Assembly: GCA_029001845.1 (NCBI GenBank)
Contig: JAREWP010000075.1
Coordinates: forward strand, 62,001 to 126,000
Direction of reading: 5' to 3'
DNA length: 64,000 nt
Source of the DNA: Candidatus Magnetocorallium paracelense
Lineage (GTDB): Bacteria > Nitrospirota > Thermodesulfovibrionia > Thermodesulfovibrionales > Magnetobacteriaceae
The notes under the pieces were generated by a model. The model was given only the letters and a program-made list of their open reading frames with translations, did no database searches and was not told the DNA's origin. Made by a program: the position numbers and the translations under genes. Position 1 is the first letter of the stretch. Each line of letters starts with the position of its first letter. Of the stretch, positions 8,245 to 15,230 are shown one piece after another.

Positions 8245-8634
8245 AACGGACCTCCGCATCCCGGATTTAAAGATAGTAATCTTGTGAATATCCGGTAAAC
8301 GTCCATGACCCTCCGGGCCACTATAAAGCATGAAAATATTTTAATTGTAGTAGGAGCACATTATTTTTTGACCACGAAGGTCACGAAGAGCACAAAGTTT
8401 TTTTTTAAATTTTTTTTCTTCGTCCACTTCGTGATCTTCGTGGTTATTTAAGTGGTTATTTAAATAAAGTCCTTTTTGGGCTTATTTTCGGGACTAAAAG
8501 CATCTTAGTCTTCACAAATGCACTTTTGATCGGTAAGATTACGATTAAGAAGATTACCAAAAGCGAAAGATCGAGAGTGTAAAAGCAGAAGTGAAGGATG
8601 CTAAATTAAAATCACTTACTGAATGCCCCCGTTT
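8245..8634. other. Intergenic region with a CACGAAG-type inverted repeat (8371-8443)
   Basis: No gene. ACCACGAAGGTCACGAAG (8371-8388) is complementary to CTTCGTG-ATCTTCGTGGT (to 8443), with A/T-rich runs between. A related tract with CACGAAGCACGAAG occurs at about 18658-18672. These repeats are simple dispersed sequences; no function can be assigned. Confidence 0.5.
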
Positions 8635-8964
8635 TTATTTATTGAAATAGTCTCCCAGTGTAAATCTGCTGTGTTCGTCTTCGTGACAGTAGACACAGAG
8701 ATTCTCCCAGTTCGATCCGTCTTGGGGATTATTATGATGGTTTCCGTCTTTGTGATGAACAGTCAGAAGTTTTCTGTTTTTAAAATCGAACTCTCTGCCG
8801 CACTTGGCGCATATCATACCATGTATTCGAAGCGATTGCTCTCTGTAATCACTTGTAGGCGCATTGCTCTGTTTAAGCTCCTTTATTATCTCTGCAACAG
8901 GCCTGTCATCGGACGGTTTTTTGGTTCGCCTTTTAAGATCTCTTCCATATCGTTTATTTTGCAT
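8635..8964 (-). CDS. HNH nuclease, YajD family
   Basis: A 109-residue protein with the HNH fold: CAKCGREF supplies the first zinc cysteine pair, TVHHKDGNHHNNP carries the HNH histidines, NLCVYCH the second cysteine pair, and DEHSRFT the end of the motif. The order and the phrase DGSNWENLC are very close to Escherichia coli YajD, a small HNH protein of unresolved role. The N-terminal 45 residues are charged and non-conserved. The gene is monocistronic and convergent with nothing nearby. HNH proteins also occur in mobile elements, but nothing else here suggests that. Confidence 0.85.
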   Translation of the reverse strand: MQNKRYGRDLKRRTKKPSDDRPVAEIIKELKQSNAPTSDYREQSLRIHGMICAKCGREFDFKNRKLLTVHHKDGNHHNNPQDGSNWENLCVYCHEDEHSRFTLGDYFNK

Positions 8965-9055
8965 AATTTATAATAACCTCTGAAGAGTAACAGGATATTT
9001 TATTATACTATGCATAATCAGATATGTAAAGGGCCGGGTTTTATGAAGGTGGCAC

Positions 9056-9190
9056 CAATGTCATTAACTTAAGGAGCAAAGCATCTTCCGCCTTCAGCGG
9101 CTAAACTCGAAGGCTCCGCTTCGCTGCGCCTTCTCAAACATGACCCGCTTACGTCGGAAGGTGCTTCACCCCTTAAGTTAATGGTATTGA
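9056..9190 (+). mobile_element. Element A copy 1 (135-bp MITE-like palindrome)
   Basis: Begins CAATGTCATTAACTTAAGG and ends CCTTAAGTTAATGGTATTGA, imperfect 19-bp terminal inverted repeats. A degenerate 9-bp flanking duplication is visible (AGGTGGCAC at 9047-9055, AGGTGGTGT at 9191-9199). The interior has the shared 'gcggctaaactcgaaggctc' core and no coding capacity. It is one of seven copies in the window. Confidence 0.85.
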
Positions 9191-9253
9191 AGGTGGTGTG
9201 AAAGAAAAGACAATTTGATGTTTGGATGGAAGAGGGTATAATTACGAATACAG

Positions 9254-9865
9254 TTAATAGGCTCCGTTTCTCCTTAAGACTGCAAATATAGTGGTAAAAA
9301 GTATTTTAATATCAAAAAATATAGATTGTCGGCTCACATACTCTATATCGTACTTTACCCAATCGCTGAACTTTTCACTGGCCCGCCCTTTGACTTGCCA
9401 CAGCCCCGTCATTCCGGGTTTTACACTACTTCTGATCTCTTTCCACTTCTCATCGGCTCCCAACTCTTCCAGGGACAAAGGTCTTGGGCCGACAAGACTC
9501 ATTTCGCCTCTCATTACATTAATCAACTGAGGCAGTTCGTCTATGCTCCATTTTCTCAAAACCTTCCCCACTCTTGTGATCCTTGGATCGCACTTGACTT
9601 TAAACACAGGGCCGTCCATCTCGTTTTGGAGCTGATTCTTAAGTGACTCTGCATTCTTTACCATCGTCCTGAACTTGTACATTTTAAACTCTTTCATGCC
9701 TAGTCCGCAGCGTTTTTGTTGAAAAAAAATCGGCCCTTTGGATGTAAGTTTCACTAAAAGAGCTACCGTTAAAAAAAGCGGAACAAAGATAATGAACAAC
9801 ACGACACTCAATGAGGCGTCGAACACTCTTTTAAAGAAGTAGATTTTTTCCTTTGCTCTTTTCAC
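9254..9865 (-). CDS. Bacterial sugar transferase (monotopic phosphoglycosyl transferase)
   Basis: This enzyme type transfers a sugar phosphate from a nucleotide sugar to undecaprenyl phosphate at the inner membrane, starting assembly of O-antigen, capsule or exopolysaccharide. The 203-residue protein is the minimal catalytic form. One hydrophobic membrane-embedded helix lies at about residues 14-38, then KFRTM (about 69-73), then the Asp-Glu catalytic dyad in SIDELPQLINV, then SLVGPRP and the GLWQV region. The large polytopic N-terminal domain of WbaP-type enzymes is absent. The gene is flanked on both sides by element A copies in the same orientation. No polysaccharide operon adjoins it. Confidence 0.92.
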   Translation of the reverse strand: MKRAKEKIYFFKRVFDASLSVVLFIIFVPLFLTVALLVKLTSKGPIFFQQKRCGLGMKEFKMYKFRTMVKNAESLKNQLQNEMDGPVFKVKCDPRITRVGKVLRKWSIDELPQLINVMRGEMSLVGPRPLSLEELGADEKWKEIRSSVKPGMTGLWQVKGRASEKFSDWVKYDIEYVSRQSIFFDIKILFTTIFAVLRRNGAY

Positions 9866-9889
9866 GCTAAACTCTTATAAACTGACTCT

Positions 9890-10024
9890 CAATGTCATTA
9901 ACTTAAGGAATAAAGCGCCTTCCGCCTTCAGCGGTTAAACTCGAAGGCTCCGCTTCTCTCCACCTTCTCAGACATGACCCGCTTCTGTCGGAAGGCGCTT
10001 CACCCCTTAAGTTAATGGTATTTA
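9890..10024 (+). mobile_element. Element A copy 2
   Basis: 135 bp with the same ends as copy 1. Flanking nonamers ACTGACTCT (9881-9889) and AGCGACTCT (10025-10033) agree at 7 of 9 positions, a decayed target duplication. It is inserted 25 bp upstream of the sugar transferase start. The interior is more diverged (gcggttaaactcg, 'tctctccacc'). Confidence 0.85.
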
Positions 10025-10265
10025 AGCGACTCTTATTAAAATCCATTCCGAACTTCTATTCTATGAAATTAAAGAAATAATAATCTGTATTCAGAACTAC
10101 AGTAAGAAATAAAAACGGCCATGGTTGTGCCGGTCAACTTTATGCCTTATATCGTATCTTGTTCCGGTTTACCGGGCTGGATGTTATCGGTGAGCAAGTC
10201 ATTAAACAGGGAGATCATAGCCGGAGATTTATGAGGTAGTCACTTAAACACCGACAATCGAAAGC

Positions 10266-10508
10266 TTACTGCTTATTAAAAGGTATGCTTACGTATAATT
10301 CGTCTTTATTTTCCTCAGCCTTAAGCTCGACTGCTATATTGGCAAAATCGAACTGCGGATATTTAGAAAAAACTGTCATTAAATCCTGCTGCAATATTTC
10401 GGCAAAATTGGTGGGGAGTCCCTTTCTTTCGTAAGAAAGCACCATGGTCAGTCTTTTCTTGGCTTTATTTGCAGAGCTTTGCTTCTTAAACAATCCGAAC
10501 AGCGCCAT
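10266..10508 (-). CDS. minE: Cell division topological specificity factor MinE
   Basis: MinE stimulates the MinD ATPase and drives pole-to-pole oscillation, placing the division septum at mid-cell. The 80-residue protein opens MALFGLFKK, an amphipathic membrane-targeting segment, followed by the anti-MinCD helix region KAKKRLTMVLSYERKGLP. The C-terminal topological domain has QQDLMTVFSKYP. It lies 3 bp downstream of minD on the same strand, the standard minCDE order. About 240 bp downstream to the element A copy hold no recognisable gene. Confidence 0.93.
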   Translation of the reverse strand: MALFGLFKKQSSANKAKKRLTMVLSYERKGLPTNFAEILQQDLMTVFSKYPQFDFANIAVELKAEENKDELYVSIPFNKQ

Positions 10509-10511
10509 TTT

Positions 10512-11294
10512 CTACCTCCTCCAAAATCTGCTGAGTAAGCCTTTCTTCTCTTCCAATTCCGTGAAAGGAACTTCGGCTCCCTCAAGTCTCATTGCTATAT
10601 TAAAAAACGCCTTTTTAACGTTCGAATCGTCGGATAAGACAATTGGTTCTCCTTTATTGGTGAAATCCACCATTCTTTCTTCCTCCGGGATGATTCCTAT
10701 CCTCGGTATATGGAGAATGTCCTCTATGTCCTCAACGGAAAGCATCTCCCCTTTTCTTACCATATGTATCTTAATTCTGTTTACTATAAGAGATGTCTTC
10801 TCTTTTCCCATGGATTCCAAAAGACCTACTACTCTGTCTGCATCTCTTACGGACGACACTTCGGGATTTACAACAACAAGAGCCTCATCTGCCGGAGCCG
10901 AGGCTGTCCTGAATCCGCCTTCTATACCCGCCGCCGAATCTACAAAGATGTAATCGAAATTATGCCTGACCCTATTCACTACATCGATCATCTGTTCCGG
11001 CTGGACAGAGTCCTTGTTTTTTGTTTGTGCCGCAGGTAACAGATATAATGAATTTTGCCTCTTATCTTTTACAAAGGATTTTTCAGGTTGTACTTTACCC
11101 TCGATCACATCAACGATATCGTAAACGATCCTGTTTTCCAGACCCAATATCATGTCAAGGTTCCTAAGGCCGATATCGGCGTCTATAGCAAGCACCCGTT
11201 TATTCATGATAGAAAGTGCAGTTGCAATATTTGCTGTTACAGTTGTCTTTCCGACTCCGCCTTTACCTGAAGTTACTACAATTACTCTGGCCAT
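10512..11294 (-). CDS. minD: Septum site-determining ATPase MinD
   Basis: A 260-residue ParA/MinD-type ATPase that binds the membrane in its ATP form and recruits MinC. It has the deviant Walker A KGGVGKTT at residues 10-17, switch I region DADIGLRNLDM, and the Walker B-like DYIFVDSAAG. The C-terminal end is a basic amphipathic tail (KKGLLSRFWRR), the membrane-targeting sequence. Length is normal. Between minC and minD, normally a few tens of bases apart, a 135-bp element A has inserted (11324-11458), so the operon mRNA now carries a large palindrome ahead of minD. Confidence 0.96.
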   Translation of the reverse strand: MARVIVVTSGKGGVGKTTVTANIATALSIMNKRVLAIDADIGLRNLDMILGLENRIVYDIVDVIEGKVQPEKSFVKDKRQNSLYLLPAAQTKNKDSVQPEQMIDVVNRVRHNFDYIFVDSAAGIEGGFRTASAPADEALVVVNPEVSSVRDADRVVGLLESMGKEKTSLIVNRIKIHMVRKGEMLSVEDIEDILHIPRIGIIPEEERMVDFTNKGEPIVLSDDSNVKKAFFNIAMRLEGAEVPFTELEEKKGLLSRFWRR

Positions 11295-11323
11295 TCTTGT
11301 GCTCCTAATTTAGGTTATATAGT

Positions 11324-11458
11324 CAATGTCATTAACTTAAGGAGCAAAGCACCATCCGCCTTCAGCGGCTAAACTCGAAGGTTCCGCTTCTCTCCGCCTT
11401 CTCAAACATGACCCGCTTCCGTCGGAAGGTGCTTCACCCCTTAAGTTAATGGTATTGA
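11324..11458 (+). mobile_element. Element A copy 3, inserted at the minC stop codon
   Basis: 135 bp flanked by a perfect 9-bp target duplication, TTATATAGT (11315-11323 and 11459-11467). The right duplication contains the minC stop codon (TAA on the minus strand, 11459-11461), so insertion preserved the end of minC exactly. Removing the element and one duplication leaves minC about 20 bp from minD. A young, precise insertion. Confidence 0.92.
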
Positions 11459-12067
11459 TTATATAGTATCTATAAATATTTGATTATTTTCTACAAACGC
11501 CTTTTCCGGATGTTCAGGCAAATCTAGGTTGTCAGGAGACCTGGTTACATAACTGCCTATTCTCATCTGCTGAGGCTGGAGCTTTAACGCGATAATCACG
11601 GAAGATTCGTCTCCATTGGCGCCTGCATGAATAATTCCTCTAAGCGTACCTATAACAATTATATTGCCCGAAGCTACTACATAAGCGTCGGGATTTACGT
11701 TTCCCATAATCAAAATATCTCCGTCGTATTCCACCTTTTGTCCGCTTCTTAATGTTTTGTTGATAATCTTTAACGATTTTTTCTCATTGATCCTGGTCAG
11801 GCTGTCAGGTCGATCCTTATCCTTCTTTTCGGAAAGGGGTTTATATCCCAGAACCTTTGTGTTGTGCTTTTTTAACACCTCTTCCAGTTTTTCTTTCTCT
11901 TCATCCCTGAGTTCCGACTCATCCATTTTTATTACAACCATCGAACCGCTGAAAAAAGTGTTGGATAACTTAGACTCGAGCTCTCTTATATTGTCGTCAA
12001 GGCTCATAGCGTTGTCGATCTTCAATAGCAAAGCAGGAACTGTAATGCCTTTTATCTCAATGGCCAA
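11459..12067 (-). CDS. minC: Septum site-determining protein MinC
   Basis: MinC is the FtsZ polymerisation inhibitor recruited by MinD. The 202-residue product has a typical N-terminal domain (MAIEIKGITVPALLLKI) and the conserved C-terminal beta-helix domain with GDILIMGNVNPDAYVVASG and IIVIGTLRGIIHAGANGD near residues 118-150. The order minC-minD-minE is complete. The stop codon lies within the target duplication made by element A copy 3, so the C terminus DTI is unchanged. The upstream 250 bp contain repeat family B rather than a clear promoter. Confidence 0.94.
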   Translation of the reverse strand: MAIEIKGITVPALLLKIDNAMSLDDNIRELESKLSNTFFSGSMVVIKMDESELRDEEKEKLEEVLKKHNTKVLGYKPLSEKKDKDRPDSLTRINEKKSLKIINKTLRSGQKVEYDGDILIMGNVNPDAYVVASGNIIVIGTLRGIIHAGANGDESSVIIALKLQPQQMRIGSYVTRSPDNLDLPEHPEKAFVENNQIFIDTI

Positions 12068-12096
12068 GTGAATTTATCTCCTTCATTTCCTGTATT

Positions 12097-12242
12097 GTAA
12101 CTACTAAGGTGTATAGACTGTAGGCTGAAGACTATCAGGTAAAACATGGGTTATCAATAGAACTTTACGTTTTTATCGGCCAAAATTCCCAAGTCATTTG
12201 ATTTTTTGCTTCAGCCTTCAACCTATATACCTGAGTAGTTAC
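12097..12242. repeat. Repeat family B, complete inverted-repeat element
   Basis: About 146 bp whose ends are inverted repeats: GTAACTACTAAGGTGTATAG on the left and CTATATACCTGAGTAGTTAC on the right, extended inward by GGCTGAAG/CTTCAGCC. The interior is non-coding. A left-half copy is at 2232-2310. No flanking duplication is clear. It is placed between minC and the divergent or unrelated gene at 12318, in the likely promoter region of the min operon. Confidence 0.7.
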
Positions 12243-12317
12243 GAAAAGGGATACATTATAACCTAAAGGGAGGTTAAAAAAGCCAGTAAATATAATGAAA
12301 AGTCATTATACCATTTT

Positions 12318-13133
12318 TCAAAATTTAAATCGAATTTCAAAAAGGCAGGGCCAGAGCTTTCCTGTAACGAATATTCTTTTTTTAAAAGCATCATAAGCTA
12401 TACCGTTAAGTACGCCTTCAGGATCGCCGGGTCTTCCCTTTTTCAAAAGTCCCGACATATCGTATTTTGCTTCCACTTTACCTGTTTTTGGTGATATCTT
12501 ATAAATACGATCGCTCTTCCAAACATTGACATAAAGAAATCCTTCAATGAACTCCATCTCGTTTATCCTGTGCAAGGGAGCCGAGTCGTCACGGACCGCC
12601 AGCTTTTTTGTTAAAGACAAAGTGGGATGCATAAAAAAATGTAAAGTATCGGTTCCGTTACTCATTACCAGATACTTTTCGTCCGATGCAAGTCCCCAGC
12701 CTTCCGAATTATACGTAAATACACCTTGCTGCCGAAAACTCTCTTCATCATAGATAAATCCGGTTCTCGACCGCCATGTCAGTTGATAGATTTTACCTCC
12801 TGCAGCAGCAATTCCTTCTCCGTAAAAGCGATAAGGTAGATTTACATGCCTTACGACTTTCCCGGTTTTCAGCTCTACTTTTCTTAAAGTCGACTCTCCG
12901 TGGCGTCCCGTACTCTCATATAGAAATCCGTTTTTATAATAAAGTCCCTGCGTATATGCATTGACATCGTGTCGGTAGGAGTTTACAACAACATAGTCGG
13001 AACCGCTGTTATTTGACTCATCCAGGCAAAGAGAAATCCGGTTTTTTTCCTCAGCCTGTGCTTTTATACTAATAATCAGAATAACAGCAGTAAGAAGTAA
13101 TAAAAAATAAGTTTTGCCATTCATTTTTATCAT
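12318..13133 (-). CDS. Glutaminyl-peptide cyclotransferase (bacterial/plant beta-propeller type)
   Basis: This enzyme forms N-terminal pyroglutamate from glutamine on exported proteins. The 271-residue protein has an N-terminal hydrophobic signal (FLLLLTAVILIISIKAQA, about residues 10-27), so it is expected in the periplasm. The mature part shows PF05096-type blades: AYTQGLYYKNGFLYESTGRHGES, YGEGIAAAGGKIYQLTW, GWGLASDEKYLVMSNGTD, INEMEFIEGFLYVNVW and PEGVLNGIAYDAFKKRIFVTGKLWP. These are typical of the family. Another start codon lies at the third codon after the first (MNG); no strong ribosome binding site separates them. The substrate proteins are unknown. Confidence 0.9.
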   Translation of the reverse strand: MIKMNGKTYFLLLLTAVILIISIKAQAEEKNRISLCLDESNNSGSDYVVVNSYRHDVNAYTQGLYYKNGFLYESTGRHGESTLRKVELKTGKVVRHVNLPYRFYGEGIAAAGGKIYQLTWRSRTGFIYDEESFRQQGVFTYNSEGWGLASDEKYLVMSNGTDTLHFFMHPTLSLTKKLAVRDDSAPLHRINEMEFIEGFLYVNVWKSDRIYKISPKTGKVEAKYDMSGLLKKGRPGDPEGVLNGIAYDAFKKRIFVTGKLWPCLFEIRFKF

Positions 13134-13199
13134 GCCATTGAATCAGGAATAGCAAGGCTTTGTCCCGCCTTATTGACACATTGTTTTTTTGAACGGATA

Positions 13200-13235
13200 C
13201 TATTATACAGAGAATTATTGAATCCTGTATAATAG
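13200..13235. promoter_or_regulatory. Perfect 11-bp inverted repeat, possible divergent promoters or operator
   Basis: CTATTATACAG (13200-13210) and CTGTATAATAG (13225-13235) are exact reverse complements with a 14-base spacer. Each arm contains a TATAAT-like -10 box on one strand, so the site could be back-to-back promoters for the divergent genes at 12318-13133 and 13295-13651, or a dimeric repressor site. Confidence 0.5.
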
Positions 13236-13294
13236 TAATTGAGTTGCATACTATTTTTCCTGAGTGCTTGCTACTGTTTTTTTGTGGTCATATT

Positions 13295-13651
13295 ATGAAC
13301 CGTTACCTTATTACTATACTATTGCTTTGTTGCAGCAATGTTTTTATGACCTTTGCCTGGTATGCTCACTTGAGGAATCTTTCTCAAAAACCCTGGCTGG
13401 TAGCGGCTTTAGTCAGTTGGGGGATCGCGTTATTCGAGTATCTGCTTCAGGTCCCTGCAAATCGGGCAGGTCACCAGGTAATGAATCTGGGACAACTGAA
13501 AATACTTCAGGAAGTTATAACTCTGACTGTTTTTGTTCCTTTTGTTTTTTTTTACATGAAAGAAAGACTTACCCTCGATTATCTGTGGGCCGGGCTTTGT
13601 TTGATGGGTGCAGTGTTTTTTATGTTCCGTAAAAAGATAATCGGAACCTGA
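13295..13651 (+). CDS. DMT-superfamily-like membrane protein, DUF486 family
   Basis: A 118-residue protein with four hydrophobic segments, starting MNRYLITILLLCCSNVFMTFAW. The phrases SNVFMTFAWYAHLR, WLVAALVSWGIALFEYLLQVPANR, QLKILQEVITL and LWAGLCLMGAVFFMFR are characteristic of the DUF486 family, a small relative of the drug/metabolite transporters with no assigned substrate. I use ATG 13295 because this is where family similarity begins; an upstream in-frame ATG (13244) would add 17 residues not seen in the family. The gene stands alone, divergent from the cyclotransferase. Confidence 0.85.
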   Translation: MNRYLITILLLCCSNVFMTFAWYAHLRNLSQKPWLVAALVSWGIALFEYLLQVPANRAGHQVMNLGQLKILQEVITLTVFVPFVFFYMKERLTLDYLWAGLCLMGAVFFMFRKKIIGT

Positions 13652-13833
13652 TTAGCGCCTGTTCACAGAAATCACGGGACAGTTGAGCAGAAATTTTACA
13701 TCCGATTTTGCCGGTGTGCAGAAAATGCTCACTTTATTAATTCAATTTTAAAGAAGCGATCCTGTGAAGTTCATATGTTCCTTTAGAACTCAAGGATTTT
13801 CATTACAAACATATAATTTCTCAAAAGGAAAAA

Positions 13834-13851
13834 CCGGCACGTTATTTGATA
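13834..13851 (+). promoter_or_regulatory. Weak sigma-54-like site before the Gly/Ser-rich trio
   Basis: CCGGCACG-N4-TTGAT has the -24 GG and TTG of sigma-54 promoters at proper spacing, but the usually invariant -12 GC is GA. It lies about 50 bp before the first trio gene. Offered as a possibility only. Confidence 0.2.
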
Positions 13852-13898
13852 TTATTATTTACAAGATCAACAAAAAAAATTAAGGAGGACACAAGAAC

Positions 13899-14150
13899 AT
13901 GGCAGATCAAAATTTCGCAAATATGGAAAAAAGCGGAGGAGATTCATCGATTGGGGAAGCTTCCACATCGTCGATGGCTTCCGGCGGATATGCAAGTGGT
14001 GAGGGAGATGCAAGCGTTGTTAATGCCGATCCCTATGGAACAGGTTTGGCTTATGCAAGCGCCGGTGCTGTTGGAGAGAACGCCATAGGCGCCACAGGCG
14101 GTGGAGTGACCGACAACACAGACATTAGTTCTATCAATATCTCTTCATAA
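13899..14150 (+). CDS. Gly/Ser/Ala-rich 83-residue protein, trio member 1
   Basis: First of three tandem paralogues of identical length. Residues 1-20 (ADQNFANMEKSGGDSSIGEA) and the last 19 (GVTDNTDISSINISS region) are nearly invariant between the three, while the middle is low-complexity Gly/Ser/Ala. There is no cysteine, no signal peptide and no membrane helix; the net charge is acidic. A good AAGGAGG lies before the ATG. The short segment before KSGG could be a double-glycine-type leader, but no peptidase-transporter is nearby. Other ideas are a secreted amyloid or matrix peptide. I do not recognise the family. This copy diverges most in the middle (YASGEGDASVVNADPYGTG). Confidence 0.75.
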   Translation: MADQNFANMEKSGGDSSIGEASTSSMASGGYASGEGDASVVNADPYGTGLAYASAGAVGENAIGATGGGVTDNTDISSINISS

Positions 14151-14182
14151 ATGAAAAACAACTAAGCAAGGAGGATTTTACA

Positions 14183-14434
14183 ATGTCAAACGATTTTGCA
14201 AACATGAGTAAATCAGGCGGAGATTCGGAGATTGGTTCAGCCTCTCTGTCCACAGGAGCAGAAGGAGGAAGCGCAACCGGTACAGGCGAAGGTGATGTAT
14301 CAGGTTGGGGATATTCAGAAGGTACAGGTTATGCAGGCAGCAGCGCCGGTGCAATCGGGCAGAATGCCGTAGGTGCAGCAGGCGGCGGGGTAACTGACAA
14401 TACCGATATCAGTTCCATCAATATTTCTTCATAA
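14183..14434 (+). CDS. Gly/Ser/Ala-rich 83-residue protein, trio member 2
   Basis: It opens MSNDFANMSKSGGDSEIGSA and ends GGVTDNTDISSINISS, the shared ends of the family. The middle holds TGTGEGDVSGWGYSEGTGYAG and SSAGAIGQNAVGAAGG, with a GxxNAxG pattern that recalls the short alternating repeats of bacterial amyloid subunits without matching curlin. It has its own AAGGAGG and follows the first gene by 32 bp. Separate ribosome binding sites and equal lengths suggest that all three products are made in quantity. Function unknown. Confidence 0.78.
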   Translation: MSNDFANMSKSGGDSEIGSASLSTGAEGGSATGTGEGDVSGWGYSEGTGYAGSSAGAIGQNAVGAAGGGVTDNTDISSINISS

Positions 14435-14462
14435 AAATTATAATTAAAGGAGGATTTTTAAA

Positions 14463-14714
14463 ATGTCAAACGAATTTGCCAACATGAATAAATCAGGAGG
14501 AGACTCCAGCATAGGGGCCGCCGATATTGCAACAGGAGCAGATGGAGGCAGTGCAACAGGCTCAGGCGAAGGTGATGTCTGGGGTGGCGGATACGCCGAA
14601 GGCACAGGGTATGCAAGCGCCGGAGCAGGTGCGATCGGTCAGAATGCAGTGGGCTCTGCAGCAGGCGGAGTAACGGATAATACCAATATCGACTCCATAA
14701 ATATTTCTTCCTAA
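14463..14714 (+). CDS. Gly/Ser/Ala-rich 83-residue protein, trio member 3
   Basis: Closest to member 2: MSNEFANMNKSGGDSSIGAA, then TGSGEGDVWGGGYAEGTGYAS, AGAIGQNAVGSAAGG and the conserved end DNTNIDSINISS. Substitutions among the three are mostly conservative, and the two ends are under evident constraint. It is preceded by AAAGGAGG with 28 bp after member 2, and followed by a clear terminator, so the three form one transcription unit. No enzyme, transporter or modification gene is included, which makes a structural or signalling peptide more likely than a modified natural product. Function unknown. Confidence 0.78.
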   Translation: MSNEFANMNKSGGDSSIGAADIATGADGGSATGSGEGDVWGGGYAEGTGYASAGAGAIGQNAVGSAAGGVTDNTNIDSINISS

Positions 14715-14754
14715 TTAATCGACAATCCAGACTATAAGATAAAGTAGCTTTACT

Positions 14755-14827
14755 AAAAGGGTGTGATTGTCAGGATATGGTATCATGAAGCTTTTTGATA
14801 CCTCTCCTGCTATTTACACCTTTTTTT
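14755..14827 (+). terminator. Rho-independent terminator of the trio operon
   Basis: Nested inverted repeats, AAAAGGGTGT with ACACCTTTTT outside and GGTATC with GATACC inside, are followed directly by seven T residues (14821-14827). The position, about 40-110 bp after the last trio gene, is right for an operon terminator. Confidence 0.75.
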
Positions 14828-14951
14828 GTTATAAGAAGTCATTTCAGAACATCTGATCCCGCCTTGTCTGTTCGCCCGGCTCCCGGGACAACACATAAAC
14901 ACGACCGGGTGAATACATAGGTTTTCCCTACTTCCATCGAAAGTGTTAACT

Positions 14952-15086
14952 CAATGTCATTAACTTAAGGAGCAAAGCACCATCCGCCTTCAGCGGCTAA
15001 ACTCGAAGGCTCCGCTTCGCTGCGCCTTCTCAAACATGACCCGCTTCTGTCGGAAGGTGCTTCATCCCTTAAGTTAATGGTCTTGA
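14952..15086 (+). mobile_element. Element A copy 4
   Basis: 135 bp with the family ends. Flanks GTGTTAACT (14943-14951) and TTGTTAACT (15087-15095) agree at 8 of 9 positions, a target duplication. It lies in the 516-bp space between the trio operon and the GT2 gene. Apart from this and the terminator I see nothing else there. Confidence 0.88.
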
Positions 15087-15230
15087 TTGTTAACTTATAA
15101 ATGGCTTGCCTGTCTTGAGTTTTCTCTCTTTTTACTGTTATTCTGTCCTAAAATATCGAACTCGCACACAAAACGAAACCTTTAATGTTTAATGTTAATA
15201 TAATTTTTCGTGACTATAAATATGTGATTT

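Noticed and set aside
13834-13851. Sigma-54 promoter as the firm promoter of the Gly/Ser-rich trio
   Set aside because: The usually invariant GC at -12 is absent; kept only as a low-confidence feature.
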